From Roseovarius azorensis (GTDB lineage Bacteria; Pseudomonadota; Alphaproteobacteria; Rhodobacterales; Rhodobacteraceae): a stretch of 64,000 nt of DNA. The translations under genes were made by a program, and so were the position numbers. Location of the stretch: the NCBI RefSeq assembly GCF_900109455.1, contig NZ_FOAG01000003.1, forward strand, positions 62,001-126,000, read 5' to 3'. Positions 9,345 through 18,474 of the stretch are shown one piece after another; the stretch's first letter is position 1, and each line of letters begins with the position of its first letter. The notes beneath the pieces are model-generated. The model saw nothing but the letters and a program-made list of their open reading frames with translations, had not been told where the DNA came from and did not search any database.

Positions 9345-10108
9345 TGAACCTGATGATACGTCCTCTTCTGACCGCCTCTGCACTCGGCTTCGGCCTGGGC
9401 ATGGCCCTGCCCGGCCACGCCCTCGATCTTGAGAGCCTGAGCGCCAGCGAACGCACGCTCCTGCACGCCGAGATCCGCGCCTACCTGCTGGAAAACCCAG
9501 AGGTCATCATGGAAGCGGTCGCAGTGCTCGAACAGCGGCAGGCAGCCAATCAGGCGCAGGCGGATGTCGATCTGGTGCGCGTCAATGCCGAGGCCCTCTT
9601 CAACGACGAACGCGATTGGGTGGGCGGCAACCCGGAGGGCGATATCACTCTTGTCGAGTTCATGGATTACCGCTGCGGCTTCTGCCGCCGCGCGCATGAC
9701 GAGGTGACGGGGCTGCTGGCGGCGGATGGCAATATCCGTTTTGTCGTCAAGGAGTTCCCGATTCTGGGCGAGGAGTCGGTGCTGGCCTCACGCTTTGCCC
9801 TTGCCACGCGGCAGGTCGCGGGGGATGACGCCTACAAGGCCGTGCATGACGCACTGATGACCTATAACGGCACAATGAACGAGGTGGGATTCACGCGCCT
9901 GGCCGATACGCTGGGGCTTGACGCCAACGTGATCCTGGCCGCGATGGACAGCGAGGCCGTGACACAGGTGATTGCGGCCAATCACGCGCTCGCCCAGCGG
10001 ATGCAGATCAATGGCACGCCATCCTTCGTGATGGGCGACCAGATGCTGCGGGGTTATCTGCCGCAGGATGCGATGCAGCAGATCGCCGATGAGATACGTT
10101 CGCAGTAA
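9344..10108 (+). CDS. DsbA-family thiol:disulfide oxidoreductase
   Basis: A periplasmic thioredoxin-fold protein. It has a signal peptide (to about residue 27, GHALDL), a helical N-terminal extension (about 30-90), then the redox motif C111-G-F-C114 in FMDYRCGFCRRAHDE and a cis-Pro loop NGTPSFVMG. The layout resembles ScsC/Com1-type DsbA proteins. The GTG at 9344 overlaps the M48 stop; an ATG at 9353 is better spaced from the ACGGAG ribosome site (9335-9340) and may be the real start. Co-transcription with an envelope protease suggests a shared role in periplasmic protein quality. Confidence 0.88.
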   Translation: MNLMIRPLLTASALGFGLGMALPGHALDLESLSASERTLLHAEIRAYLLENPEVIMEAVAVLEQRQAANQAQADVDLVRVNAEALFNDERDWVGGNPEGDITLVEFMDYRCGFCRRAHDEVTGLLAADGNIRFVVKEFPILGEESVLASRFALATRQVAGDDAYKAVHDALMTYNGTMNEVGFTRLADTLGLDANVILAAMDSEAVTQVIAANHALAQRMQINGTPSFVMGDQMLRGYLPQDAMQQIADEIRSQ

Positions 10109-10124
10109 AACACCGTGCCTTCGC

Positions 10125-11525
10125 TCAGCCCCACCACGGCCCGTGATATGTGCCCGACTGCCCCAGACGCTCGAAACCGTGCCGCCCGAATATGTCGCGC
10201 TGCGCCTGAATGATATTGGCGCTGCCATGACCTAGACGCATCGTGTCATACCACGCCAGACCCGCCGATAACGCAGGCACCGGATGGCCGCCATGCACGG
10301 CGGCGCAGACCACCTGCCGCAAGGCGGGCAGACAGCCCGCAAGAGTTCGCGCAAATCCCGGCGCAAGGATCAGTTCGCCCTGCGGCAGGTCGCCCTGATA
10401 CGCGGTCGCTATGTCATCCAGCAGCGCAGAGCGGATGATGCAGCCCGCCCGCCAGATGCGCGCGATCGCCGCGAAATCGAGAGACCAGCCAAAGTCTTCA
10501 GAGGCCGCGGCCAGGACACGGAACCCCTGCGCATAACACAGGATGCGCGCCGCCAGAAAGGCCTCGGCCAGCGCCTGCGTGCTGCCGTCAAAGGCGCCCA
10601 CCGCCCCTCCCAGTATGGTCTCGGCAGCCTGGCGCGTGTCCTTCTCGGACGACCAGCCGCGCGCCCCCACGGCGGCCTCGATCATGCTGGCGGATTGCCC
10701 CAGGCGCAGCGCCTCGATCACGGTCCATCGCCCGGTGCCCTTTTGCCCGGCGGCATCCTTGATCACGTCGACCATGGGATGGCCGGTGTCGGGATCGGTA
10801 TAGGTCAGCAATTGGGCGGTGATCTCGACCAGATAGGATTTGAGCGGCCCCCTGTCCCACTCCGCGAACAGCGCCGCGATCTCGGCGGGGGCCATGGCGG
10901 CGCCATTGCGCAACAGGCTGTAGATCTCGGCGATCACCTGCATGTCGGCATATTCGATCCCGTTATGCACGGTCTTGACGAAATGGCCCGCCCCGTCAGG
11001 CCCCAGGTGCGCCACGCAGGGCACGCCCTCATAGTCGGCGGCAATGGCGGTCAGGATGGGGCGCAACTGCTGCCAGCTGTGATCGCTGCCGCCCAGCATC
11101 ATCGAGGGGCCATGCCGTGCCCCCGCCTCGCCACCAGAGACCCCCAGACCGACGAAATGCAGGCCTAGCCCGGCCAGTTGCGCGGCGCGGCGGCGGGTAT
11201 CGTGGAAATCGGCATTGCCGCCGTCGATCACCGTATCGCCGGGGCTGAGCAGCGGGGTGATCTCGGCCAGCATGGCGTCAATCGGCGCGCCGGAGGGGAT
11301 CATGAACAGGATCACCCGCGGCGTCTTCAGGCTGCCGACGAATTCCGATAGCGCCTCATGCGGATGCAGCCGCACCGCCAGATCGCCCGCTTCTTTCACG
11401 AAGACCGCGATCCAGTCGGTCTCGCGGTTGGTCACGGCCACGTCAAAGCCATGCTCCGCCATGTTGAGCGCCAGCGCGCTACCCATGGTGCCCAGACCGT
11501 AAACGCCAATCTGCGCCTGCCCCAT
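10125..11525 (-). CDS. gnd: 6-phosphogluconate dehydrogenase, decarboxylating
   Basis: Oxidises 6-phosphogluconate to ribulose 5-phosphate with CO2 release in the oxidative pentose phosphate pathway. The N-terminal Rossmann motif is GLGTMGSALALNMAEHG, and the substrate-binding signature around the catalytic Lys reads FVKTVHNGIEYADMQ. At 466 residues it is the long, dimeric form. It is convergent with the DsbA-like gene (16 bp apart) and unlinked to zwf-pgl-pgi about 27 kb away. An Arg or Lys after the second Rossmann strand (VAVTNRE) favours NADP over NAD, an inference from the motif. Confidence 0.96.
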   Translation of the reverse strand: MGQAQIGVYGLGTMGSALALNMAEHGFDVAVTNRETDWIAVFVKEAGDLAVRLHPHEALSEFVGSLKTPRVILFMIPSGAPIDAMLAEITPLLSPGDTVIDGGNADFHDTRRRAAQLAGLGLHFVGLGVSGGEAGARHGPSMMLGGSDHSWQQLRPILTAIAADYEGVPCVAHLGPDGAGHFVKTVHNGIEYADMQVIAEIYSLLRNGAAMAPAEIAALFAEWDRGPLKSYLVEITAQLLTYTDPDTGHPMVDVIKDAAGQKGTGRWTVIEALRLGQSASMIEAAVGARGWSSEKDTRQAAETILGGAVGAFDGSTQALAEAFLAARILCYAQGFRVLAAASEDFGWSLDFAAIARIWRAGCIIRSALLDDIATAYQGDLPQGELILAPGFARTLAGCLPALRQVVCAAVHGGHPVPALSAGLAWYDTMRLGHGSANIIQAQRDIFGRHGFERLGQSGTYHGPWWG

Positions 11526-11600
11526 GCGCCCTCCTGCTATCGCTAACGTCCTTGCGTCAGGCTAAGCGCTTTGGCGCAGGGATTGCAAGCAGCGCCCCGC

Positions 11601-12527
11601 TCAAACGCCCAGACACCAGCGCAGGATCGCCTTTTGCGCGTGCAGGCGGTTTTCGGCCTCGTCAAAGATCACCGAGGCGGGGCCGTCCATTACCTCCGAC
11701 GTCACCTCCTCGCCGCGATGCGCAGGCAGGCAATGCATGAACAGCGCATCGGGGTTGGCGGCCTGCATGAGCCGCTCGTTGACCTGATAGCCGCGCAGCA
11801 TGTTGTGGCGGCGCTCTTTGGTGGACTGGCTGTCATGCATGCTGACCCAGGTATCCGTCACCACCAGATCGGCCCCCTCAACGGCCTTGAGCGGATCACG
11901 CTCGATGGTGATCGTGCTGCCCGCCTTGCGCGCCAGACCGATGAATTCCCCCTCGGGATCAAGCTGCATCGGCCCGGTAAAGGTCAGATCAAAACCGAAC
12001 TGCCCGGCCGCATGCAGAAACGACGCACAGACATTGTTGCCGTCGCCGGACCAGACCACCTTCTTGCCCCTGATCGGGCCGCGATGCTCCTCGTAGGTCA
12101 TGATATCGGCCATGATCTGACAGGGATGGGTGCGGTCGGTCAGGCCGTTGATGACCGGCACATCCGCATGTTCCGCCATTTCCAGCAGGACGGATTCGTC
12201 AAAGGTGCGGATCATGATCAGATCGACATAGCGGCTCATCACGCGCGCCGTGTCGGCGATGGTCTCGCCATGGCCAAGCTGCATGTCCGCCCCCGAGAGC
12301 ACCATCGTCTGCCCGCCCATCTGCCGCACGCCCACGTCGAACGAGACGCGGGTGCGCGTCGAGGGCTTCTCGAATATCAGAGCCACCATGCGACCTGCGA
12401 GCGGCAGATCGTCATCCGGCGTGCCGCGCGGACGGCCCGCGCGCGCGTCCTTCATCGTGCGGGCATTGTCGATGATCCGCCGCAGCTCTTTGGCGGGGGT
12501 CTTGTGGATGTCAAGGAAATGGGTCAT
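11601..12527 (-). CDS. argF: Ornithine carbamoyltransferase
   Basis: Makes citrulline from ornithine and carbamoyl phosphate in arginine synthesis. The carbamoyl-phosphate motif [14 protein letters not shown] is near residue 54, the second site reads HPCQIMADI, and the ornithine/catalytic motif [10 protein letters not shown] is near the C-terminus. The length of 308 residues is normal. It lies downstream of argD on the same strand with a 75-bp gap holding a hairpin repeat (12557-12574), so the two arginine genes probably form one transcript with the hairpin between them. Confidence 0.97.
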   Translation of the reverse strand: MTHFLDIHKTPAKELRRIIDNARTMKDARAGRPRGTPDDDLPLAGRMVALIFEKPSTRTRVSFDVGVRQMGGQTMVLSGADMQLGHGETIADTARVMSRYVDLIMIRTFDESVLLEMAEHADVPVINGLTDRTHPCQIMADIMTYEEHRGPIRGKKVVWSGDGNNVCASFLHAAGQFGFDLTFTGPMQLDPEGEFIGLARKAGSTITIERDPLKAVEGADLVVTDTWVSMHDSQSTKERRHNMLRGYQVNERLMQAANPDALFMHCLPAHRGEEVTSEVMDGPASVIFDEAENRLHAQKAILRWCLGV

Positions 12528-12556
12528 GTCCGTGTCGCCTCGTTTTGATCGGTGAA

Positions 12557-12600
12557 CCGGGGGCCGACCCCCGGACCCGGAATAATCGGAGCCAATGGAA
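12557..12600 (+). repeat. Hairpin plus AT-rich tail: dispersed Rhodobacterales intergenic element
   Basis: CCGGGGG (12557-12563) and CCCCCGG (12568-12574) form a perfect 7-bp hairpin with loop CCGA. It is followed by ACCCGGAATAATCGGAGCCAATGG, reported here only as the region to 12600. The hairpin-then-CCGG(A/G)(A/T)ATNNT-then-GCCAA layout resembles the elements at 20093-20141 and 46608-46628. It lies in the argD-argF gap, where it could be a partial terminator or mRNA processing site. Confidence 0.5.
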
Positions 12601-12601
12601 A

Positions 12602-13777
12602 TCAGGCGGTTTCAAGCTGTGTGGCGGCGGCATCAAGGCGGTTGACAGCCTCTGATATCTCGTCGTCGGTGATCGTCAGCGGCGGCAGCAGGCGAACCAC
12701 GTTGTCGGCGGCGGGCACGATGGCGACCAGCGCATCATAACCTGCCTGCACCACATCGGCGTTGAGCGCCCTGCATTTCAGACCCAGCATCAGACCGATG
12801 CCGCGCACCTCCTCGAAAATCTCCGGATGACCGGCCACCAGCCCTTCGAGCCGCTGACGCAGCAGCCCCGCCTTGCGCGAGACTTCGGCGAGGAATTCGG
12901 CATTGGCGATCTGCTCCATCACCGCGCAGCCCACGGCGCAGCCCAGCGGATTGCCGCCATAGGTGGATCCATGCGTGCCCGCGGTCATGGCCGAGGCCGC
13001 GTGTTCCGTGGCCAGCACCGCACCCAGAGGAAAGCCGCCACCGATCCCCTTGGCCACCATCATGATATCCGGGGCAATCCCGGCCCATTCATGGGCAAAC
13101 AGCCGCCCCGTCCGCCCCATGCCGCATTGCACCTCGTCGAGGATCAGCAACATGCCGCGCTCATCGCAGAGCGCACGCAGACCCTTGAGGCATTGATCGG
13201 GCAGCGGGCGGATACCGCCCTCGCCCTGCACCGGCTCGATCAGGATGGCGGCGGTATTGTCGTCAATGGCCGCATGCAGCGCATCATGATCGCCCCAGGG
13301 CACATGCCTGAAACCGGGCAGCAGGGGGCCAAAACCCTTGGTCATCTTCTCGGACCCCGCCGCGGCGATGCCCGCCGAGGAACGCCCGTGAAACGAACCC
13401 TCGAAGGCGATGATATCCGTGCGTTCAGGCTGCCCCGCGTCGTGAAAATGCCTGCGCACCATCTTGACCGCCAGTTCACAGGCCTCGGTGCCCGAATTGG
13501 TGAAAAACACCGTATCGGCAAAGGTCGCCGCGACCAGCCGGTCGGCAAGTTCCTGTTGCCGGGGAATCTGATAGAGATTGGATGTGTGCCACAGCGCGCC
13601 CGCCTGCTCGGTCAGCGCCGCGACCAGCGCCGGATGCGCATGCCCCAGAGCGTTGACCGCAATCCCCGCCCCCAGATCGAGAAAGCGTCGCCCGTCCGCC
13701 TCGATCAGCCAGCTCCCTTCACCTTTGACAAAACTGAGAGGGGCACGATTATAGGTGGGCAGGATCGAGGGGATCAT
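12602..13777 (-). CDS. argD: Acetylornithine/aspartate-family aminotransferase (ArgD)
   Basis: Class III PLP aminotransferase converting N-acetylglutamate semialdehyde to N-acetylornithine; often also acts in lysine synthesis. Recognised by [18 protein letters not shown], the [14 protein letters not shown] metal/cofactor motif and the PLP lysine in [17 protein letters not shown]. The ATG at 13777 follows an AAGGA ribosome site and gives 391 residues starting [14 protein letters not shown], the common family start; a 17-residue upstream extension is unconserved. Co-directional with argF. Confidence 0.96.
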   Translation of the reverse strand: MIPSILPTYNRAPLSFVKGEGSWLIEADGRRFLDLGAGIAVNALGHAHPALVAALTEQAGALWHTSNLYQIPRQQELADRLVAATFADTVFFTNSGTEACELAVKMVRRHFHDAGQPERTDIIAFEGSFHGRSSAGIAAAGSEKMTKGFGPLLPGFRHVPWGDHDALHAAIDDNTAAILIEPVQGEGGIRPLPDQCLKGLRALCDERGMLLILDEVQCGMGRTGRLFAHEWAGIAPDIMMVAKGIGGGFPLGAVLATEHAASAMTAGTHGSTYGGNPLGCAVGCAVMEQIANAEFLAEVSRKAGLLRQRLEGLVAGHPEIFEEVRGIGLMLGLKCRALNADVVQAGYDALVAIVPAADNVVRLLPPLTITDDEISEAVNRLDAAATQLETA

Positions 13778-13948
13778 GACGGTTTCCTTGTCAAACAGGC
13801 CCTTTGAGTGCCGTAAGGCCGCGGGCAAGTCAATGATATGAGAGGGATTTGGCGCAGACGCGCCGGGATCACAGGCAGCGGTACGTCAGGCGCGAAGGCG
13901 TCGGCGTCGGGTCGTGGAATATGAAACACCAGTGATCATGGCCGCGCT

Positions 13949-15208
13949 TTAGCCGGTTTTGCCCGAGAGGGGAAGCGGAATATGCAAGACCGGCGCCGGC
14001 TCCATCTGCACCCGCGCAGCGCCCAGCCTGGGATGCAGGTGCCGCGCCAGATGCCAGCACCCCCAGAGCGCCGCGCCCGCGACCGCGAAAACGCCCGGCA
14101 ACGGGGCCACCAACAGCACAAGCCAGGCGGCACCCGGCGTCAGGATGCCCGAAACGTCGCGGAAACTGGCATAGACCGCCGACATCTCGGTGCGCTCGGC
14201 AGGTCTGACCGCCATCAGAAAGGGCAGGCCCGCAGAGACATCCAGAAGCACCAGAAAGACCGAGGCAAGCGCCAGACAGGCCACCGCCACCCAGGGCAGA
14301 CCGCCAAGAACCGCCCCAAGGACAAAGAGCGCGCCCGAGAGCAGAAATCCCGTGCGCACCGCATGCCGGATCGAGTGCTGCTGCATCCAGCGCAACATCA
14401 GCGGCGTCACGAACAGCATCCCGTTGGAGACCGACAACAGCATCCCCCCCAGATCCTCGCCCAGCCCCCGCTCGACCGCAAAGATCGGCAGATAGACCAC
14501 ATAGACCCACCAGCCGCAGGAGCGGATCACCGCAAAAGTCCATCCCGCCACCAGCCGCGGCTGCGCGAAGAACCGCGGCAGCCATGCCAAAGGATTGGGC
14601 GCCGGGCGGCGCGCGCGGGTGATCAGCCGGCCATTGCCAAGACGCATGTAAAGAAAGAGCGCCATCATCGCGAGCGCCGCACCGCCCGCGATCAGGAACG
14701 GCAGCGGCCGCCACATCGCCAGAAGCGTCACGCCCAGAAATGGCCCAACCGTCCAGCCCAGGGCACTGTAGAACATGCGCGATGTCTCGCATTGGCCCAA
14801 CTCCGTCTTGGCGATGTAGTCGAGCACATAGGCGTTGAAACACACAAAGACGGTGACCGTGGCCGAGGTGATCAGCGCAAGCGCCGCGATCATCGCCGGC
14901 GCGCCGCCCTGCGCACCCAGGATCGCACCGCAGGCGAACATCGCGCAGCCGGTGACATAGATCCAGCGCCGCGGCAGGAAGCGGCTGACAAAGGGCACCA
15001 TCAGCCCGACGATCAGCGACAGCAGACCGACAAGAAAATAGACCTCCGAGACGGTGCTGGCGTCCCTGAGCGCGCGGTACATCTCGAGCGGCATCACCGA
15101 AATGAGAATGCCGCGCGCCATCGCCTCGGTTCCGGCCAGCATGGCAAAGCCGCGCACCGAGGGTGCGGGCGCATGGCGCAGCCATTCGGGAATACGACGT
15201 TGATGCAT
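13949..15208 (-). CDS. MFS-type membrane transporter
   Basis: A 419-residue protein with about twelve hydrophobic segments arranged as two six-helix halves (for example VSEVYFLVGLLSLIVGLMVP and LIAGGAALAMMALFLYM). The basic inter-helix loop after helix 2 (VSRFLPRRWIYVTGC) fits the MFS loop 2-3. The ATG at 15208 follows a GAGAGAG ribosome site; the frame is open further upstream but without a good site. It is divergent from the EamA exporter gene, with a dyad at 15278-15299 between them. The substrate is unknown. Confidence 0.83.
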   Translation of the reverse strand: MHQRRIPEWLRHAPAPSVRGFAMLAGTEAMARGILISVMPLEMYRALRDASTVSEVYFLVGLLSLIVGLMVPFVSRFLPRRWIYVTGCAMFACGAILGAQGGAPAMIAALALITSATVTVFVCFNAYVLDYIAKTELGQCETSRMFYSALGWTVGPFLGVTLLAMWRPLPFLIAGGAALAMMALFLYMRLGNGRLITRARRPAPNPLAWLPRFFAQPRLVAGWTFAVIRSCGWWVYVVYLPIFAVERGLGEDLGGMLLSVSNGMLFVTPLMLRWMQQHSIRHAVRTGFLLSGALFVLGAVLGGLPWVAVACLALASVFLVLLDVSAGLPFLMAVRPAERTEMSAVYASFRDVSGILTPGAAWLVLLVAPLPGVFAVAGAALWGCWHLARHLHPRLGAARVQMEPAPVLHIPLPLSGKTG

Positions 15209-15277
15209 GCTCTCTCTCGTCCGTCTTTTCGCAGGCTTTTCGCAACGCTGATCACGGATCGCAGCGGCGCGATTGGC

Positions 15278-15299
15278 AAACGACGACATCCTGTCGTTT
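15278..15299. promoter_or_regulatory. Perfect dyad in the divergent MFS/EamA gap (possible operator)
   Basis: AAACGAC (15278-15284) and GTCGTTT (15293-15299) are perfect inverted arms around an 8-nt spacer. The site lies between two divergent transporter genes, about 70 bp before the MFS start and 88 bp before the EamA start, where a shared regulator could bind. No regulator gene is adjacent. Confidence 0.35.
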
Positions 15300-15386
15300 T
15301 TGGATCGCCTCCCACGAAATTTTGTCGATCGGTGGGGGACGTTTCCGGCTTGCAGCTCCGCTTGCCACGCGGCAATTCTGGCCGCG

Positions 15387-16292
15387 ATGTTCACGCCACG
15401 CCCCCATAACCCGGTCCTTGCGGCCCTGCTCACGCTGCTGGCGGCGGCGCTTCTGGCAGGCACGACGCTTCTGGCCAAGGCGCTCGGCACCGGGGCGCTC
15501 GGACAGCCGATGCACCCGCTTCAGATCAGCCACGGGCGGTTTCTCTTTGCGCTCATGGCAATCGGGCTGGTCTCGGTCATTGTGCGGCCGCGCTGGACCC
15601 GACCGGATCTTGCCACCCATGTCGGCCGGTCCTGTCTCGGCTGGGGCGGGGTCACGCTGATGTTTGCCGCCGCAGCCTTCATTCCGCTGTCGGACGCGAC
15701 CGCCATCAGCTTTCTCAATCCGGTGTTCGGGATGATTCTCGCCGTGCCGCTCCTGGGCGAGCGGGTCGGTCCGGTGCGCTGGGGCGCGGCGGGCATCGCG
15801 CTCGTCGGTGCCGCGATCCTGACCCGGCCCGGCGGCGGGGTGGTCGAGGCCGGCGCGCTTCTGGCGCTTGGCGCGGCGGTCTGCCTGGGGGCGGAACTGA
15901 TCTTCATCAAGCGCCTGTCGGGGCGCGAGGGCCCCTGGCAGATCCTGCTCATCAACAATGCCGTGGGCCTCGTCATCGCAAGCCTCGCCGCAGTCTGGGT
16001 CTGGATCGCGCCCTCTGCCGCGCAATGGGCGGCATTGCTGGGCATCGGCCTGCTGATGGCGCTGGCGCAGACCTGTTTCGTCAACGCCATGGCACGTGGC
16101 GATGCAAGCTTTGTCGCACCATTCTTCTACACGGCGCTGGTCTTTGCCGCGCTCTATGACGGGCTGGTATTCGGCGTCCGGCCCGATGCTGTCTCGGTGA
16201 TCGGTGCGGCGGTCATCCTGTGCGGCGCTGGCCTTCTGGCGTGGCGCGAGGGGCGCAGGCGTCAGACCCCGGCCCCGGTGCCGCCCGCGTGA
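15387..16292 (+). CDS. DMT-superfamily EamA-domain exporter
   Basis: A 301-residue membrane protein with ten hydrophobic segments in two EamA repeats of five, beginning LAALLTLLAAALLAGTTLLA. The second-repeat hallmark is VSVIGAAVILCGAGLLAWREG. Family members export amino acids or metabolites, but the substrate cannot be told here. I start at ATG 15387 (MFTPRPHNP), just before the first membrane helix. Divergent from the MFS gene. Confidence 0.85.
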   Translation: MFTPRPHNPVLAALLTLLAAALLAGTTLLAKALGTGALGQPMHPLQISHGRFLFALMAIGLVSVIVRPRWTRPDLATHVGRSCLGWGGVTLMFAAAAFIPLSDATAISFLNPVFGMILAVPLLGERVGPVRWGAAGIALVGAAILTRPGGGVVEAGALLALGAAVCLGAELIFIKRLSGREGPWQILLINNAVGLVIASLAAVWVWIAPSAAQWAALLGIGLLMALAQTCFVNAMARGDASFVAPFFYTALVFAALYDGLVFGVRPDAVSVIGAAVILCGAGLLAWREGRRRQTPAPVPPA

Positions 16293-16354
16293 CGCAACGC
16301 TACCTTTGACAAATCAACCCGGCTTTTCGCAAATCATCGGCGAGGGAGGACACC

Positions 16355-16747
16355 ATGCCGCTGAGCATTCTTCTGCCGATGGTCGTGACCGGCATCGCGG
16401 GAATCGTGGTGCTGTTGCACCTCCTGGGCCTGTCGCGCACCGCAACGCTGACCGATGAAGCGGCGGCAGAGCGCGCATGGCTGCGCGAGTTCCCCGACGA
16501 CCGCCCCACCCGCATCATCCTCTGCCAGAACAGAACCGCCGCGCTGATCGAAACCGAGAAGGGGCGCGGTCTTGTCTGGCCGATGGGCGCCGATACCACC
16601 GCGCGCTACCTGCGCGGGGCGCGGATCACCCGCACCGCGACCGGGCTGTGCATCGCCCTGCCCGATTACACCGCCCCGCGCATTCGCCTGCATCTTGCCG
16701 CGCAAGAGGCCGATCAATGGCCCGATTATCTCAAGGAGCCCGCATGA
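16355..16747 (+). CDS. Hypothetical membrane-anchored protein (130 residues)
   Basis: One N-terminal transmembrane helix (about 4-24, ILLPMVVTGIAGIVVLLHLL) followed by a soluble domain of about 100 residues containing FPDDRPTRIILCQNRTAALIE and LPDYTAPRIRLHLAAQEADQW. No family is recognised with confidence. Its stop overlaps the start of the sterol-desaturase-like gene as ATGA, so the two are translationally coupled and probably act together at the membrane. Confidence 0.72.
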   Translation: MPLSILLPMVVTGIAGIVVLLHLLGLSRTATLTDEAAAERAWLREFPDDRPTRIILCQNRTAALIETEKGRGLVWPMGADTTARYLRGARITRTATGLCIALPDYTAPRIRLHLAAQEADQWPDYLKEPA

Positions 16748-17697
16748 CCGACATGATCAGCTTTCCCGACGTGGTGAACTGGGCGGTGCCGTTCTTCATC
16801 GCGGCGGTCCTCGCGGAACTTCTCTGGATCGTGATCCGGGGGCGCGGCGGACGGTACGAGACACGCGACGCGCTCACCTCGCTGATGCTGGGGGCGGGCA
16901 ATGTGGCCGAGGGCATCCTGCTCGGTTTCATTGCCTATGGGTTCTTCATGGTGCTGTGGGAAATAACGCCGCTCGATCTGGGCACATCGCTCTGGGTGAT
17001 CGCGCTCTGCTTCGTGCTGGACGATCTGCGCTATTACTGGGTGCACAGGTTCGGCCACCGCATCCGCTGGGTCTGGGCCAGCCACGTCAATCACCACTCC
17101 TCGCAGCACTACAACCTGACCACCGCGCTGCGCCAGACATGGACCGGCACCTTCACCTTCATGATGATCGTGCGTGCGCCGCTGATCCTTCTGGGGTTTC
17201 ACCCCGCCATGGTGCTCTTTGTCGGCGGGCTGAACCTGATCTATCAGTTCTGGATCCACACCGAGGCGATCGGACGCATGCCCCGCTGGTTCGAGGCGGT
17301 GATGAACACGCCAAGCCATCACCGGGTGCATCACGGGCGCAACCCGCGCTATCTGGATTGCAACTATGCCGGGGTCTTCATCGTCTGGGACAAGCTTTTT
17401 GGCACCTTCGTGCCTGAACTGGATGAGGAAAAGGTCGATTACGGGCTGGTGCACAACCTGGGCACGTTCAACCCCATCCGGGTGGCTTTTCACGAATGGG
17501 TGGGGATTTTCCGGGACGCCACGCAACCGGGGCTGACATGGCGCGAACGGCTGAACTACTGCGTCATGCCACCGGGCTGGAGCCATGACAACAGCCGCGG
17601 CACGTCCGAGACGATCAAGGCGCGCTACGTGGACGCGCATCCCGAACTGGCCGGCACGCCGGGGCTGCCGCCGCGTCCTGCACTGGGCCCGGACTGA
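16744..17697 (+). CDS. Sterol desaturase / fatty acid hydroxylase superfamily membrane protein
   Basis: A di-iron integral-membrane oxygenase of 317 residues. The histidine boxes are HRFGH, HVNHH and, after the second membrane pair, HHRVHHGRN. Membrane helices surround VVNWAVPFFIAAVLAELLWIV and FIAYGFFMVLW. Members hydroxylate or desaturate lipid substrates; the substrate here is unknown. The ATG at 16744 overlaps the preceding gene by 4 bp. It is convergent with the squalene-synthase-like gene (3 bp apart). Confidence 0.88.
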   Translation: MTDMISFPDVVNWAVPFFIAAVLAELLWIVIRGRGGRYETRDALTSLMLGAGNVAEGILLGFIAYGFFMVLWEITPLDLGTSLWVIALCFVLDDLRYYWVHRFGHRIRWVWASHVNHHSSQHYNLTTALRQTWTGTFTFMMIVRAPLILLGFHPAMVLFVGGLNLIYQFWIHTEAIGRMPRWFEAVMNTPSHHRVHHGRNPRYLDCNYAGVFIVWDKLFGTFVPELDEEKVDYGLVHNLGTFNPIRVAFHEWVGIFRDATQPGLTWRERLNYCVMPPGWSHDNSRGTSETIKARYVDAHPELAGTPGLPPRPALGPD

Positions 17698-17700
17698 CAG

Positions 17701-18474
17701 TCACCACCGGCCTGTCGCGGCGCGCCACATCAGCATCAGACGACTGCGCGCCGCTGAAATCCCCAGCGTGCCCTCAGCCACGGCACGCGGATGGCGGCGG
17801 GCCTGTCGCAGGACCGGCCCCGCCTCCCAGAGGGTCAGCAACGCCGGACGCGCGGCAGACGAAACCCCCGACCTGTGCGCACGGGCGCGCGCCAGCCGCC
17901 CCAGACCATCAGCGGCCAGCGCCTGCACCGCCGCGGCGCGACCGTCCGGCAGAGGCCTGCGCCCGGCCGCCTCCAGCGCCGGAATGGCGCGAAACCAGTT
18001 GGCAAGCCCCAGGGCATATCCGGCATCCCGGATCACCTCCGCCTCCGCCGGGCCCAGCGCCCGCGCCGCCACCTGCATCAGATTGACCGACGTGGCCTCG
18101 ATATAGCGGTTGAAATCCGCCTCATCGGCAAACGGATCACGGGCGATATCCCATCGCCGCGCCTCGATCAGATCGTCGAGCAACGCCGCCCCCCGCGCAT
18201 CGAGCACCCGCGCCAGCGGCGTTGCCACCTCATGGCGGCGCACCGAACCACCCGCGCGGATTTCGCCCAGCACATCGCGCCACCATTGCAGGCGCATCTC
18301 GGCGATCATCGGCTCTGCCGTGACCCACGGCGCGCGCGCCACCTCGACATTGAACGCATAGATCGGAAACAGCATCGCCCGCGCCGCCACCGGCGCCGCC
18401 ATCACCGCCTGAAATCGCGGCGGATCGGCCCGGCGCACGATCTCAGCGCAGGCGATCACGTCATCGGTCAGCAC
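17701..18474 (-). CDS. Squalene/phytoene-synthase-like protein lacking the aspartate motifs (NDUFAF6-like)
   Basis: An all-alpha isoprenoid-synthase-fold protein (257 residues). The PIYAFNVEVARAPWV segment aligns with the first Asp-rich motif of phytoene synthase but has no Asp pair. The second motif region reads GLANWFRAIPALEAAGRRPLP, again without Asp. RLQWWRDVL is typical of the SQS/PSY group. The loss of both metal-binding motifs suggests a non-catalytic role like that of the eukaryotic complex I assembly factor NDUFAF6, an inference. I start at GTG 18474, which has GGAAG 7 nt upstream and overlaps cimA by 14 bp; GTG 18459 is the alternative. Confidence 0.75.
   Translation of the reverse strand: MLTDDVIACAEIVRRADPPRFQAVMAAPVAARAMLFPIYAFNVEVARAPWVTAEPMIAEMRLQWWRDVLGEIRAGGSVRRHEVATPLARVLDARGAALLDDLIEARRWDIARDPFADEADFNRYIEATSVNLMQVAARALGPAEAEVIRDAGYALGLANWFRAIPALEAAGRRPLPDGRAAAVQALAADGLGRLARARAHRSGVSSAARPALLTLWEAGPVLRQARRHPRAVAEGTLGISAARSRLMLMWRAATGRW

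Noticed and set aside
13869..15245. 458-codon frame overlapping the MFS gene on the same strand
   Set aside because: Its translation lacks membrane helices and is Gly/Ala/Arg/Cys-rich; the frame at 13949-15208 gives a clean 12-helix transporter.
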